The notes under the pieces: generated by a model
Told to the model about the DNA's origin: nothing
The model's input: the letters and a program-made list of their open reading frames with translations, nothing else
Database searches by the model: none
Part shown: positions 34,920 to 43,512 of the stretch, piece by piece
Numbering within the stretch: position 1 is the first letter of the stretch
Layout of the letters: each line of letters opens with the position of its first letter
Translations under genes and position numbers: made by a program
From: Alistipes sp.
Lineage (GTDB): Bacteria; Bacteroidota; Bacteroidia; Bacteroidales; Rikenellaceae
Assembly: GCA_017383445.1 (NCBI GenBank)
Contig: JAFNXQ010000084.1
Location: 1-58,472 of the forward strand
Direction: 5' to 3'
DNA: 58,472 nucleotides

Positions 34920-34979
34920 TGTTTGTCTGTTGTGTTAAATGTTAATAATATAGTTTTTTAGTCGTATTCAACAAAAATA

Positions 34980-35148
34980 AAAACCGCATAGTGTTTCCTT
35001 TTCTTGTTTGACGAATCTGCCGATAAGTCAAAGTGTGGGGCTCCGGAGTTCGCAATCGTCCAACGGTGTCCGCAGACACACCCCTTGCGGGGTTAAGGCC
35101 TGATTTTGAGAAACCGAGAGTTGACCCAATGTAATAAGTGTTCAGTTT
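34980..35148 (-). ncRNA. Candidate structured RNA, possibly 6S RNA
   Basis: Non-coding 320 bp between zapA and rny. A perfect -7 element (TAGCTTTG, 35158-35151, reverse strand) would start an RNA of about 170 nt that ends in a U-rich tract. Its ends can pair (GAAACUG at 35149-35143 with CGGUUUU at 34986-34980). Beyond a large unpaired region come GGGUCAA (35127-35121) with UUGACUU (35031-35025), and CUC-bulge-CGG (35120-35114) with CCGGAG (35046-35041). Inside lie two small hairpins, CCCC-GCAA-GGGG and GUGUC-UGCG-GACAC. A closing stem, open bubble and inner stem resemble 6S RNA, and position next to zapA recalls E. coli ssrS. Folding was done by eye. Confidence 0.45.
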
Positions 35149-35150
35149 CG

Positions 35151-35158
35151 CAAAGCTA
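35151..35158 (-). promoter_or_regulatory. -7 element for the candidate RNA
   Basis: TAGCTTTG on the reverse strand; no clear TTTG at -33. Confidence 0.45.
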
Positions 35159-35239
35159 TAAGGAAATCTATGCGGGTAGATTTTTCTATGTAAAGAACCT
35201 GTTGAGTGTAGTTTTTCGCCTGTCTTTCAGCGAGAATCC

Positions 35240-35560
35240 TTACTCTTTGATGTTATTCTTCTTCGGAGCTATACGGTTCAGATGCTTATCCAAACGCTTT
35301 GATAGCTGATCCAATGCCTCAATATCCTCGTCACTGATTCCGTTCTGGCGGGTTATCGTGATATTGTTGATGCAGAATTGCAGTGCGGTGAAGACCAAAC
35401 AATCCTGTATGTTGATATTGTCGCCAAAGGCCTCCTCCCATTTGCCAATGTAGGCGTTCACCTCACGCTCGGCCAAACGGTATATCTCCTCCTTGTCGCT
35501 GTCTATGGTCAGCGAGTATGGCTTGCGAGCCACTTTAAGGGTTATCTTTTGTTCAGCCAT
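35240..35560 (-). CDS. zapA: Cell division protein ZapA
   Basis: 106 residues. The N-terminal ITLKVARKPYSLTIDSDKEEIYRLAEREVNAYI block is the ZapA domain (about 5-38 in this protein); the C-terminal half is a coiled coil ending in basic residues. ZapA promotes FtsZ filament bundling at the division site. Start chosen at MAEQKIT, 2 bp after the upstream coiled-coil gene; a longer in-frame start at 35599 would overlap it. The neighbouring coiled-coil gene suggests a ZapB-like partner (inference). Confidence 0.85.
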   Translation of the reverse strand: MAEQKITLKVARKPYSLTIDSDKEEIYRLAEREVNAYIGKWEEAFGDNINIQDCLVFTALQFCINNITITRQNGISDEDIEALDQLSKRLDKHLNRIAPKKNNIKE

Positions 35561-35562
35561 AA

Positions 35563-35865
35563 TTAATTCTGCTGTGCTTTGGTAAGTAATGCGATGCACT
35601 TATCAACCTCCCGCAATAACAGGTTGATTCTTGCTCGTGATTTTGCTTTGTCTGACGATTCTCCGCCGGCAAGGCTCTCTGTCAGCCTCAGTCGCTGCAC
35701 CTCGGCCTTCATATCACGCAACTGCTCCTCCTGCTCGCGACTCTTCACACGCAATGCAGAGCACTCCTCCTGCAGGGAGTTGTAGGCCGCTTCAAGTGCT
35801 TCATATTGAGAGATTATTCTCTCGGTCTGGGCCTCTATGTGTGATATGATGCTTTTCTTTGCCAT
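35563..35865 (-). CDS. Small coiled-coil protein upstream of zapA
   Basis: 100 residues, almost entirely helical with heptads from about 5 to 65 (EALEAAYNSLQEECSALR), a short Gly/Ser break (GGESSDK) and a second helix to the end. No domain recognised. Its place just before zapA, with a 2 bp gap, suggests a division-associated partner, but this is inference. It has a strong promoter 34 bp upstream. Confidence 0.75.
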   Translation of the reverse strand: MAKKSIISHIEAQTERIISQYEALEAAYNSLQEECSALRVKSREQEEQLRDMKAEVQRLRLTESLAGGESSDKAKSRARINLLLREVDKCIALLTKAQQN

Positions 35866-35898
35866 AATCTTGTTTGTCGGAAAACACTTTCAGACATT

Positions 35899-35930
35899 CA
35901 AAGGTAGAAAAAAAATATAAAAAACGCAAA
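35899..35930 (-). promoter_or_regulatory. Promoter of the coiled-coil/zapA operon
   Basis: TACCTTTG (35906-35899, reverse strand) and TTTG (35930-35927) with a 20 bp spacer: a full consensus promoter. Leader about 28 nt. Confidence 0.72.
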
Positions 35931-35962
35931 TTTACCATAGGTAAATGCTAAATTTGACACTA

Positions 35963-37276
35963 TCAGCCCCTTTTGCGAGATGGGCCGATAACCTCGGCGT
36001 AGAGGTCGTAATCCTCGGCTCCCGTTATGCGTACATCATAAAAGCGACCTCGGTAGAGACGGCGGCTGTCGGCCGGGATTAATATCTCCTGATCCACCTC
36101 GGGTGAGTCGTACTCCGAACGGGCGATGTAGTAATCACCCTGACGTCCATCCACTATGCAACGCATCGTGCGACCTACGCGTGCGAGGTTGTTTTGCAGT
36201 GAAATCTCCTCCTGAATCTGCATTATGCGTGCCGCACGCAGCTCCTTCTCCTCCTGCGGTACATCATCTTTGAGGTTGAGAGCCGAATATGTACCCTCCT
36301 CCTCCGAGTAGGGGAATACACCAAGTCGGTCGAAACGCACCTCCCTGACGAAGGCCTCCAACTCGGCCATATCTGCCTCGGTCTCACCGGGATAACCCAC
36401 CAAAAGGGTTGTTCGCAGGGCGATGTCGGGTATCTGCTTACGCAGACGACGGATAAGCTCCATCGCCTCGGCCTTGTCGTGACGACGTTTCATCGCCGAG
36501 AGCATATTGTCCGATATGTGCTGGAACGGAATGTCGAGATACTTGCAAATCTTCTCCTCGCGTGCCATCACCTCAATCACATCCTCGGGGAACGAGGCGG
36601 GGTAGGCGTAGTGCAGGCGAATCCACTCTATGCCTTCGATTTTGCAGAGTTCGGTCAGCACATCAGCCAGACGACGACGGCCATAAAGGTCTATGCCATA
36701 GTATGTTGTGTCCTGTGCTATGACCATCAGCTCCTTCACGCCCTGTGCGGCTAACTTCTTCGCCTCCTCGATGATTTGCTCTATCGGGATAGATACGTGC
36801 TTGCCGCGAATCAGCGGTATGGCACAATATCCGCAGAGCCAGTTGCAGCCTTCGGCAATTTTCAGGTAGGCATAGTGATCGGGCGTTGAGAGTATGCGTT
36901 CTGTCTCCAGCTCTGTGCGGTGTTCTGCACCGAGTGCCGCTGCAATCTCCGCCCAGTTCTTAACACCGAAATAGTCATCCACTTCGGGAATCTCCTCTCG
37001 TAATTCGTCGGCGTAACGTTCGCTGAGGCAACCTATTACAAACAGCTTCTCTATGCGGCCGGCACGCTTTGCCTCCACTGCCGTCAGTATCGTTTCGATA
37101 GACTCCTGCTTGGCGTCGCCTATGAAGCCGCAGGTGTTTATCACCACCACCTTCGCGTCGGTGCGGTCGCTGTCGAACACCACCTTGTAGCCCGCCGCTG
37201 CAAGTTGAGCCATAAGATGCTCGCTATCAACGGTATTCTTCGAGCAGCCGAGAGTTATGACGTTTATCTTTTTCAT
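35963..37276 (-). CDS. rimO: Ribosomal protein S12 methylthiotransferase
   Basis: Radical SAM enzyme that adds a methylthio group to the beta-carbon of an aspartate in S12. 437 residues. The N-terminal MTTase domain carries its three cluster cysteines in TLGCSKNTVDSE (Cys11), NTCGF (near 49) and IGCLSERY (near 83). The radical SAM motif is CNWLCGYC (near 145-152). A C-terminal TRAM domain starts near 375 (GRTMRCIVDGRQGDYYIAR). It begins 12 bp after ftsY and is probably co-transcribed with it. Confidence 0.95.
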   Translation of the reverse strand: MKKINVITLGCSKNTVDSEHLMAQLAAAGYKVVFDSDRTDAKVVVINTCGFIGDAKQESIETILTAVEAKRAGRIEKLFVIGCLSERYADELREEIPEVDDYFGVKNWAEIAAALGAEHRTELETERILSTPDHYAYLKIAEGCNWLCGYCAIPLIRGKHVSIPIEQIIEEAKKLAAQGVKELMVIAQDTTYYGIDLYGRRRLADVLTELCKIEGIEWIRLHYAYPASFPEDVIEVMAREEKICKYLDIPFQHISDNMLSAMKRRHDKAEAMELIRRLRKQIPDIALRTTLLVGYPGETEADMAELEAFVREVRFDRLGVFPYSEEEGTYSALNLKDDVPQEEKELRAARIMQIQEEISLQNNLARVGRTMRCIVDGRQGDYYIARSEYDSPEVDQEILIPADSRRLYRGRFYDVRITGAEDYDLYAEVIGPSRKRG

Positions 37277-37288
37277 TACCGTCTGCGA

Positions 37289-38401
37289 CTATTTCGCCTC
37301 GCCAAAGAGGGCATTAACAAACTCGTGACGGTCGAACATACGCAGCTGGTCGATACCCTCGCCAATGCCGATATAACGCACCGGAATATGGAACTGGTCG
37401 CTGATGCCTATCACGACGCCACCCTTTGCTGTGCCGTCCAGCTTGGTGATTGTAAGCGATGTAACCTGTGTCGCCTGCGTGAACTGGCGAGCCTGCTCAA
37501 AGGCATTCTGACCTGTTGAGCCGTCCAATACGAGCATCACCTCGTGGGGGGCATCGGGTATAACCTTTGCCATCACGTTTCGAATCTTCGTAAGCTCGTT
37601 CATCAGACCAATCTTGTTGTGCAGACGGCCGGCGGTGTCAATCAGCACCACGTCGGCACCATTCGCTACGGCCGATTTCAGTGTGTCGTAAGCCACCGAT
37701 GCAGGGTCAGAGCCCATCTCCTGACGAATCATCGTTGCACCGGCACGGTCAGCCCACACAGCCAGCTGGTCGATGGCTGCGGCACGGAATGTGTCGGCAG
37801 CACCGATATAGACCTTGCGACCTGCGGCGGTGAGCTTCGCTGCGAGCTTGCCTATCGTGGTGGTCTTGCCGGCACCATTCACACCCACGACCATCATAAC
37901 ATAGGGCGAGCCCTCCTTTACTTCCAGGCCGAAGTCCTGCTGTGATGAGTGCGACTCCTCCATCAGCAGGGCAATCTCGTCACGCAGAATGGCGTTCAGC
38001 TCCGAGGTATTCATATACTTGTCGCGGGCGATACGCTGCTCGATGTGGTTAATGATTTTTACGGTTGTCTCCACACCTACGTCCGATGTTATCAGCACCT
38101 CCTCTAAATCATCCAATACATCTGCATCCACTGTCGAACGACCAGCTATGGCACGAGCCAGCTTCGAGAAGAAGCCTGTCTTGGTCTTTTCCAGACCGGC
38201 ATTCAGCTCCTGCTGTGCCTGCTGGGGCGTGGGCTCCGCAGAAGCTACGACCTCTGCCGCCTCATTCGCTATTTCGCTACCCGCTGCCTCTTCTGCCGCT
38301 TTTGACGCCTCTGTTGCCTCCAGTGTCTGCTCGGCTACCGGAGTTGTGGTCTGCTCGGCAGGCTTATCTGTCTTTTTCTTAAAAAGGTCAAAAAATCCCA
38401 T
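37289..38401 (-). CDS. ftsY: Signal recognition particle receptor FtsY
   Basis: SRP receptor GTPase that docks ribosome-nascent chains at the membrane. 370 residues. An acidic, Ala/Glu-rich A region (about 10-75) precedes the NG domain with G1 GVNGAGKTTTIGKLA (near 169), DTFRAAAIDQL, G3 DTAGRLHN (near 257) and G4 TKLDGTAKGG (near 318). Start chosen at MGFFDLFKKK, the typical amphipathic N-terminus; the longer in-frame start at 38455 lies at the promoter. Has its own consensus promoter at 38453-38484. Confidence 0.95.
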   Translation of the reverse strand: MGFFDLFKKKTDKPAEQTTTPVAEQTLEATEASKAAEEAAGSEIANEAAEVVASAEPTPQQAQQELNAGLEKTKTGFFSKLARAIAGRSTVDADVLDDLEEVLITSDVGVETTVKIINHIEQRIARDKYMNTSELNAILRDEIALLMEESHSSQQDFGLEVKEGSPYVMMVVGVNGAGKTTTIGKLAAKLTAAGRKVYIGAADTFRAAAIDQLAVWADRAGATMIRQEMGSDPASVAYDTLKSAVANGADVVLIDTAGRLHNKIGLMNELTKIRNVMAKVIPDAPHEVMLVLDGSTGQNAFEQARQFTQATQVTSLTITKLDGTAKGGVVIGISDQFHIPVRYIGIGEGIDQLRMFDRHEFVNALFGEAK

Positions 38402-38452
38402 ATCTCTTAAAAATTTTTGCGTTATTGTATATATTTGAGGTATATAACCCCA

Positions 38453-38484
38453 CAAAATTACATCTTTTCGGCGAAAGCACCAAA
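38453..38484 (-). promoter_or_regulatory. Promoter of ftsY-rimO
   Basis: TAATTTTG (38460-38453, reverse strand) with TTTG (38484-38481) and a 20 bp spacer. Leader about 45 nt. It lies just downstream of the terminator of the preceding lipoprotein gene. Confidence 0.68.
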
Positions 38485-38500
38485 TAAAGCGTATGATACA

Positions 38501-38530
38501 AAAAGACCGCCTCGAAAAAGGCGGCCTTTT
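38501..38530 (-). terminator. Terminator of the nuclease-like lipoprotein gene
   Basis: 12 bp stem with one mismatch (38501-38512 with 38519-38530), loop of 6 nt, followed on the reverse strand by a T run. Confidence 0.78.
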
Positions 38531-38550
38531 GTCTATCGTTAGCGAGTGAA

Positions 38551-41166
38551 TTACTCGTAATACTGCAAGTTAATCACAGCAGATACAGCGTTGTGATCCG
38601 AGAGGAATACATCCTCGTAAGAAGTGCCGTTGTAAACAAACGAGTTGTAGAACGGGTAGTGTATCTGATAAGATTTTACAGTATTGCCCCAACGCATAAA
38701 GATATAGTCCCATGCAGCACCATTTTGCGATACTGTCGCATGCGTTGTATTCTTATCGTATTTGATGTCAACCATAGTACTGCGGTTTACCGTACTTGTA
38801 GGATATGTCATTGGAGCACCACCATTCAATGCAACGTTGTAGCAGTCGGCAAAGTCGTTGTCATATGAGGTGTTGCCTGCCGGATTGGCGTTTTTTCTGT
38901 AACCGCCAGCCTTATTGTAGCCAAAACGCATAATTGGAGAGTAGCCGGGGTTGGCGTTCATATCGCCACCAATAATCACAGGACATCTGCCAATCTTGTC
39001 AGCCTCTGCTGTATCCTCGTATCCTCGCTGCTCGTTGGTTGTCAGAGTGTTTGCTCTCACATTGTTAATCAATATCTGCACCTGTCCGTTCATAATCTCA
39101 TAGCCGGGTGCATCCTCGGCATTGTGGCTGTTGTCAATATGAGTACAAGCAACTACAAACTCCTTGCCTGTTGCATTGTGCTTCAGTCGCTTATACAAGC
39201 AGACACGCTTGTGGTTCGCATCGGGGTAGATACTCTCTTTATTTGGAGTGTTTGACAGCCAGAAATAACCTACGGGCGAAGATGTGTCGTAGTTCGAGGT
39301 CACGTCGGTAAACATACTCTTCTTGAAGATGATAGCATTACCCTCGTCATCGAATGTGAGCCAATCCTTCTTTCCTCGTTTAACCAATACTCCGCAGTAG
39401 GTGTCGCCGTTGTAGGTCTCAACAGGCCAAGAGTTATTGTAATAGCTGTCGTTGCTGCCAAGGTTGGATGTCTTACCGTTCAGCAACTGCATAATATCAC
39501 GGAAGAAGTTGATAGGGTCGGTACAATTCATCTCCTGCAGGAAGATAACATCGGCCTTGCTGTTCTTGATTGTTTCAACAATCGCAGCACGACGAATCTT
39601 CCAGGGATGACCAAGATATACGCCATCTACTTCGGCAAGATAACCATCGTCAGATCCTCCTCCAACGCCTCCGTGCCAAGCACAGCATACGTTCCAGGTC
39701 ATTACATTCACATCAAAACCATTTACGGTTGTTGTGGTCAGGGTTGGACCATTCATCTCGTCCAACAGCTCGCAACCATTTTCAGGCTCATAAGCAGTGT
39801 AGTATGAGAGAGTTACGCCAACGCCTATGTTATCACACTCAACTCTCTGAGCCGAGTTTGCTATTGTCTTGGTAGAGGTTGTGCCATCCAGGTTGGTGTA
39901 CTTGATGACAGTCTCCTTGCCCTCGGCCCAAGGTGAAGTGCCATCTACGGTCTTGTCGAATATGAGGGTAACAGTTTCAGTGTTGGCGTCATAAGCCGTA
40001 TTTTTCAATGTTCGGGTTACAAACTCTCCGAAGGCGTGAGCAATCTCCGTAGTCTCGTACGACGCAGCATCATTGCTGTCGATGTTTATGAGAGTGAATG
40101 TGTGGTCGCCCTCGGGCAGGTCTTCGATGATAACCTCGCCGAGAGAAGCATCCACATCCTTACTCTTCTCCACGCCATCCTGTGTCCAGGTGATGCGTGT
40201 GGTGTAGCCCGCTACCGACGGAGCCTCCCATGTGAGCTGCACACGGAACTTACCATCCTTGTGCGATACGTTCTTGGGTGACTCAACGCCCTCAATCTCG
40301 GTTGAGCCAGAGAACATGTTGCCGACAATATTGGTACGCAGGTTTCTGTAAAGCTTGATGTCAGAGAACGTGCGATAGTAGTTCTCGTCGTTCAGATATA
40401 TTGTGACATCCTCTGTGTTATTGTTGTTTACCAGAATATAACAGGTCGCGATGCGGGTGAAATCTGTCTCTCCGTCAGAGATTATAGTGTTATCGCCTGT
40501 GGGTATTGCGGCGAAGTTGAACAGGCACTCTGCCGGCTCACTGGCAACGCCCGATGCAAGGTCAAGCTTTGTGAAGGTGTTGGCACGAACAGCGGTCTGT
40601 GTAAGCTCCGTACCCAAAGCCTCCACGGCAGCTTCCATATTGCTTGTGGCAATGTTGAGCTGTGCAAAGGGGCGTTTCAGCACAACGTGAGATTCGATAT
40701 GCTCCTCGTTGGCGATGAACTTATAGACTGCGAAGAAGGCATCAGCCGCCTCATCCTGTGCCGAGAGCTTGCTGGTATCCTCAATCTCCATTGTCAGGGT
40801 GGTCCAGTCGATACTATAGTTGTCATTCTCGGCATCTGCCCAGAAAACAGCTACATACTCGTGGTCCATACCGAGTTTTTCAACTATGATTGCCGTCTGA
40901 TGCGTAGCAGAGAAGGCATTCTTGACCTCCTTGTGTGTGCCATCAACGGGTGAGGTGTAGTTGCCGTTGTCGAAGTCCGCCTTTGAGAATATAGCATACT
41001 CCAAGTCGCGGACGGTTGTACCATCTCCGTATGCACGCGTGAAGTTGTCGGCATTAAGGTTGAAATTTATTGCAATCTCCTCCTGCTTAAGGCTGGTCTT
41101 ATCCTCAACACAAGATGAAAACAAGATTACGAGAGTTAGAATAAAAAAAGAGAAAAATCTTTTCAT
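38551..41166 (-). CDS. Surface lipoprotein with fimbrillin-like, Ig-like and EEP nuclease/phosphatase domains
   Basis: 871 residues, lipobox FSSC (Cys19). Residues about 25-290 resemble the DUF6562/fimbrillin-like N-terminal domains of Bacteroidales (FTRAYGDGTTVRDLEYAIF, LKRPFAQLNIAT). Residues about 300-390 look like a fibronectin/Ig-like repeat of DUF4998 type, and another beta region runs to about 480. The last 390 residues form an endonuclease/exonuclease/phosphatase domain: VMTWNV (near 487), FLQEM (metal Glu, near 542), GGDMNAN (near 736), WDYIF and SDHNAVSAV (catalytic His, near 860). It could cleave DNA, RNA, phosphoinositides or sphingomyelin at the cell surface; which is unknown. 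More AT-rich than neighbours, with its own terminator. Confidence 0.85.
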   Translation of the reverse strand: MKRFFSFFILTLVILFSSCVEDKTSLKQEEIAINFNLNADNFTRAYGDGTTVRDLEYAIFSKADFDNGNYTSPVDGTHKEVKNAFSATHQTAIIVEKLGMDHEYVAVFWADAENDNYSIDWTTLTMEIEDTSKLSAQDEAADAFFAVYKFIANEEHIESHVVLKRPFAQLNIATSNMEAAVEALGTELTQTAVRANTFTKLDLASGVASEPAECLFNFAAIPTGDNTIISDGETDFTRIATCYILVNNNNTEDVTIYLNDENYYRTFSDIKLYRNLRTNIVGNMFSGSTEIEGVESPKNVSHKDGKFRVQLTWEAPSVAGYTTRITWTQDGVEKSKDVDASLGEVIIEDLPEGDHTFTLINIDSNDAASYETTEIAHAFGEFVTRTLKNTAYDANTETVTLIFDKTVDGTSPWAEGKETVIKYTNLDGTTSTKTIANSAQRVECDNIGVGVTLSYYTAYEPENGCELLDEMNGPTLTTTTVNGFDVNVMTWNVCCAWHGGVGGGSDDGYLAEVDGVYLGHPWKIRRAAIVETIKNSKADVIFLQEMNCTDPINFFRDIMQLLNGKTSNLGSNDSYYNNSWPVETYNGDTYCGVLVKRGKKDWLTFDDEGNAIIFKKSMFTDVTSNYDTSSPVGYFWLSNTPNKESIYPDANHKRVCLYKRLKHNATGKEFVVACTHIDNSHNAEDAPGYEIMNGQVQILINNVRANTLTTNEQRGYEDTAEADKIGRCPVIIGGDMNANPGYSPIMRFGYNKAGGYRKNANPAGNTSYDNDFADCYNVALNGGAPMTYPTSTVNRSTMVDIKYDKNTTHATVSQNGAAWDYIFMRWGNTVKSYQIHYPFYNSFVYNGTSYEDVFLSDHNAVSAVINLQYYE

Positions 41167-41271
41167 AATCTACCTTTTTGTTTTAAGTAGGTTTTCTGGT
41201 TTGTCGGTCTTTGCGAAGACTGCAAAGGCATAACAGCCTCACAATCCACACATATTAATGACAAATATACA

Positions 41272-41279
41272 TATATATA
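41272..41279 (-). promoter_or_regulatory. -7 element of the nuclease-like lipoprotein gene
   Basis: TATATTTG on the reverse strand in a strongly AT-rich gap; no good -33 box. Leader about 100 nt. The rest of 41167-41423 shows no gene. Confidence 0.45.
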
Positions 41280-41423
41280 ATAAAAAAAGCAAGAAATATT
41301 GCGACTGAAAATTAAATAATATATCGTTTATGTCATAATTTATAGTTGATTTTAATATCTTGCGACTCCGCTATGAGGGCTCTGTGCGGGCAGGAGTGGG
41401 GTATATGCTCTGGGCATACAAAC

Positions 41424-41459
41424 ACAAAAAAGGCGTCCCCGAAGGAACGCCTTTTTTGT
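41424..41459. terminator. Terminator of the rpmB-rpmG-DUF4295 operon
   Basis: Perfect 13 bp stem (41424-41436 with 41447-41459) with A and T runs on both sides; works on either strand. Confidence 0.85.
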
Positions 41460-41502
41460 ATCGGACTATCGGCTGCGAACGGCCTCGGTCCAATCACAAA
41501 AA

Positions 41503-41661
41503 TTATTTCTCGGCGAAATATGCCTTGATGTCAGCCTCCTCAAGAATGTTCTGAGACTTGAAGATGTAGGCACCAGTCTTCTCCGACTTCACCATCTTGA
41601 TGCACTTTGTGTACTTCTTGGCTGTACCCGTTTTAAGGGTTGCAACTACTTTCTTTGCCAT
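41503..41661 (-). CDS. DUF4295 small basic protein
   Basis: 52 residues, too short for many gene callers. Translation from ATG 41661 gives MAKKVVATLKTGTAKKYTK at the start and EEADIKAYFAEK at the end. This matches DUF4295, a Bacteroidota family encoded beside ribosomal proteins L28 and L33. The basic composition and the location suggest a ribosome-associated protein (inference). It lies 15 bp after rpmG. Confidence 0.9.
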   Translation of the reverse strand: MAKKVVATLKTGTAKKYTKCIKMVKSEKTGAYIFKSQNILEEADIKAYFAEK

Positions 41662-41676
41662 AACTTAATCCTAAAA

Positions 41677-41859
41677 TTACTTAATTTCACGATGTACTGT
41701 CACTCTCTTCAAGTAAGGATTGTACTTCTTACGCTCCAAACGATCGGGTGTGTTCTTCTTGTTCTTGGTAGTGATGTAACGTGACATACCTGCAACGCCA
41801 GACTCCTTCTGCTCGGTGCACTCCAAAATCACCTGAACTCTGTTACCTTTCTTTGCCAT
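41677..41859 (-). CDS. rpmG: 50S ribosomal protein L33
   Basis: 60 residues: [19 protein letters not shown] at the start and a [19 protein letters not shown] segment are diagnostic of L33. No CxxC zinc ribbon is present, so this is the zinc-independent form. It lies 16 bp after rpmB in a three-gene operon. Confidence 0.96.
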   Translation of the reverse strand: MAKKGNRVQVILECTEQKESGVAGMSRYITTKNKKNTPDRLERKKYNPYLKRVTVHREIK

Positions 41860-41875
41860 TTGTTACTCGATTTTT

Positions 41876-42109
41876 TTAGTAAACCTTCTTGGGTGCAACG
41901 GCCTCCTTCAATGCTGCGGCCAAGCCCTTCTTGTTAATTGTTTTCATACCGGCAGTTGTTACCTTCAAGGTAAACCAACGGCCCTCCTCCTCTGACCAGA
42001 AACGCTTTGTCTTCAAGTTAGTGTTGAACTTGCGCTTGGTCTTGCGGTTTGAGTGAGAAACATTGTTACCCACTACGGCAGTCTTACCTGTAATTTCGCA
42101 AACTCTCAT
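41876..42109 (-). CDS. rpmB: 50S ribosomal protein L28
   Basis: 77 residues. MRVCEITGKTAVVGNNVSHS at the N-terminus is the L28 signature, followed by NRKTKRKFNTNL and a basic Lys-rich C-terminus. Start chosen at MRVCEIT; a longer in-frame start at 42178 lies upstream of the promoter. First gene of the L28-L33-DUF4295 operon. Confidence 0.96.
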   Translation of the reverse strand: MRVCEITGKTAVVGNNVSHSNRKTKRKFNTNLKTKRFWSEEEGRWFTLKVTTAGMKTINKKGLAAALKEAVAPKKVY

Positions 42110-42154
42110 AGTTTTTACTTTATTAATTTTTACTCCCCTTACAATAAGGGTGTG

Positions 42155-42186
42155 CAAAGATACGGAAAATAAATTCAAATATCAAA
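42155..42186 (-). promoter_or_regulatory. Promoter of rpmB-rpmG-DUF4295
   Basis: TATCTTTG (42162-42155, reverse strand) with TTTG (42186-42183) at 20 bp: full consensus. Leader about 40 nt. Confidence 0.72.
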
Positions 42187-42329
42187 ATAATTTCATCTAA
42201 ACCTTATTTTATAAGGGCTGATGTTGCCTACATCTTTGGTACAACCGCTGACAAGCGATGTTATTATGATACAAAAAATTGCGAGTAATCTTTGCATAAA
42301 AGGTTGTCTTTTGTGTGTTATTCAGCGTG

Positions 42330-43487
42330 TTACTCCAGCAAGCGGCGGTACAGATCTACCTCTGTCGCATCGCCCATAGCCTTGCCCGGAACGTCGGACA
42401 GTTTTACGCACTTGCGAATCTGCTGCTTCTCGTTCATACAGCACTGAGATAGCTTCATCACGATATTGCAAGGCTTGTAACCCGTGTCGTTTGTGATGTT
42501 TGTGCCGATACCGAATGAGCAGCGTATGCGGCCCTCGCACGCCTTCATAATCTCGGCAGCACGCGGGAAGTCCAGCGAGTCGCTGAAAATTATGGTCTTC
42601 GTCATAGGATCGATACCCAGCTCGTTGTAGCGGGCTATGGCCATATCGATAAAGCGTATCGGGTCGCCCGAATCCTGACGCACACCATCGAAGAGTGAGG
42701 CGTGCTTCTTCGAGAAGTTCTTGAAGAAGATATCCGAGCCGTAGGTGTCGGTAAGAGCTATGCCGAGGTATCCGTCATAGACCTTGACCCACTCCTCCAT
42801 AGCCAGATAGTTGGCCTGACGCGGACCTCCGTTCACGGCTGCGATAAACATTGGCAACTCGTGCGGATAGGTACCTATGGCCTTCATGCCGAGCTTCATT
42901 GCAAGGTAGCAGTTCGATGTACCGTTGCAGCAGTAGGCGTTGGCCTTGATATACTCCATGACGGTCTTGTGTACCTCAAACGAGAAGCGGCGGCGTGTTC
43001 CGAAGTCCGAGAAGGGTATGCGTTCGCGGTTAGAGAGTTCAATCTTTGGTTTGAGGCGAGAGATGACATCCTCCATCTCAATCTCGTTACCCTCATTACG
43101 CAGTGCCGATACGGTTGCAAGTACCGCAATCTCGTAGAGTGTTACCTTGTAGAGCAGGTCTGTCGCCTCGATATGCAGATGGCCCTCCTCGCTGAGCCAT
43201 ACCTTCAATTTTGATGACTCGAAACGGAAGCCTCGCAGCCACTCGAAGTAGTTCTGTGGTATGAAACGGCAATTCTTCACCATATACTCAAACTCCTCGT
43301 CAGTGAGGGAGAGTTTTTCAAGGTCGGCAAACGCTGCATTCAGACGGGTTATGAAACTCTCGTCGTAAACGGTATCTTCGCGGTCGTGGAATACGAATGT
43401 TCCCTGGGCCTGTGGAAATGACTTGAAATAAGCATACGAAGTGGTAAACTTATACAGGTCGGTGTCAATGATTGATTGAACTATCAT
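42330..43487 (-). CDS. pncB: Nicotinate phosphoribosyltransferase
   Basis: Converts nicotinate and PRPP to nicotinate mononucleotide in NAD salvage. 385 residues. DLYKFTTSYAYFK at the start, SDFGTRRRFSFEVH (160-173) and the phosphorylated His209 in IGTYPHELPM are visible; VRQDSGDP and IFSDSLDFPRA form the PRPP and ring-binding region. Start chosen at MIVQSIIDTDLYKF, 25 bp after cinA. Last gene of a three-gene operon with cinA and the PyrD-like gene. Confidence 0.95.
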   Translation of the reverse strand: MIVQSIIDTDLYKFTTSYAYFKSFPQAQGTFVFHDREDTVYDESFITRLNAAFADLEKLSLTDEEFEYMVKNCRFIPQNYFEWLRGFRFESSKLKVWLSEEGHLHIEATDLLYKVTLYEIAVLATVSALRNEGNEIEMEDVISRLKPKIELSNRERIPFSDFGTRRRFSFEVHKTVMEYIKANAYCCNGTSNCYLAMKLGMKAIGTYPHELPMFIAAVNGGPRQANYLAMEEWVKVYDGYLGIALTDTYGSDIFFKNFSKKHASLFDGVRQDSGDPIRFIDMAIARYNELGIDPMTKTIIFSDSLDFPRAAEIMKACEGRIRCSFGIGTNITNDTGYKPCNIVMKLSQCCMNEKQQIRKCVKLSDVPGKAMGDATEVDLYRRLLE

Positions 43488-43512
43488 GGTAGTAGTTTTT
43501 TGGAATAATTCG

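Noticed and set aside
35041-35100. tRNA or tmRNA in the zapA-rny gap, suggested by a TTCG-containing segment
   Set aside because: No T-arm stem or acceptor pairing can be made, and no tmRNA tag frame is evident.
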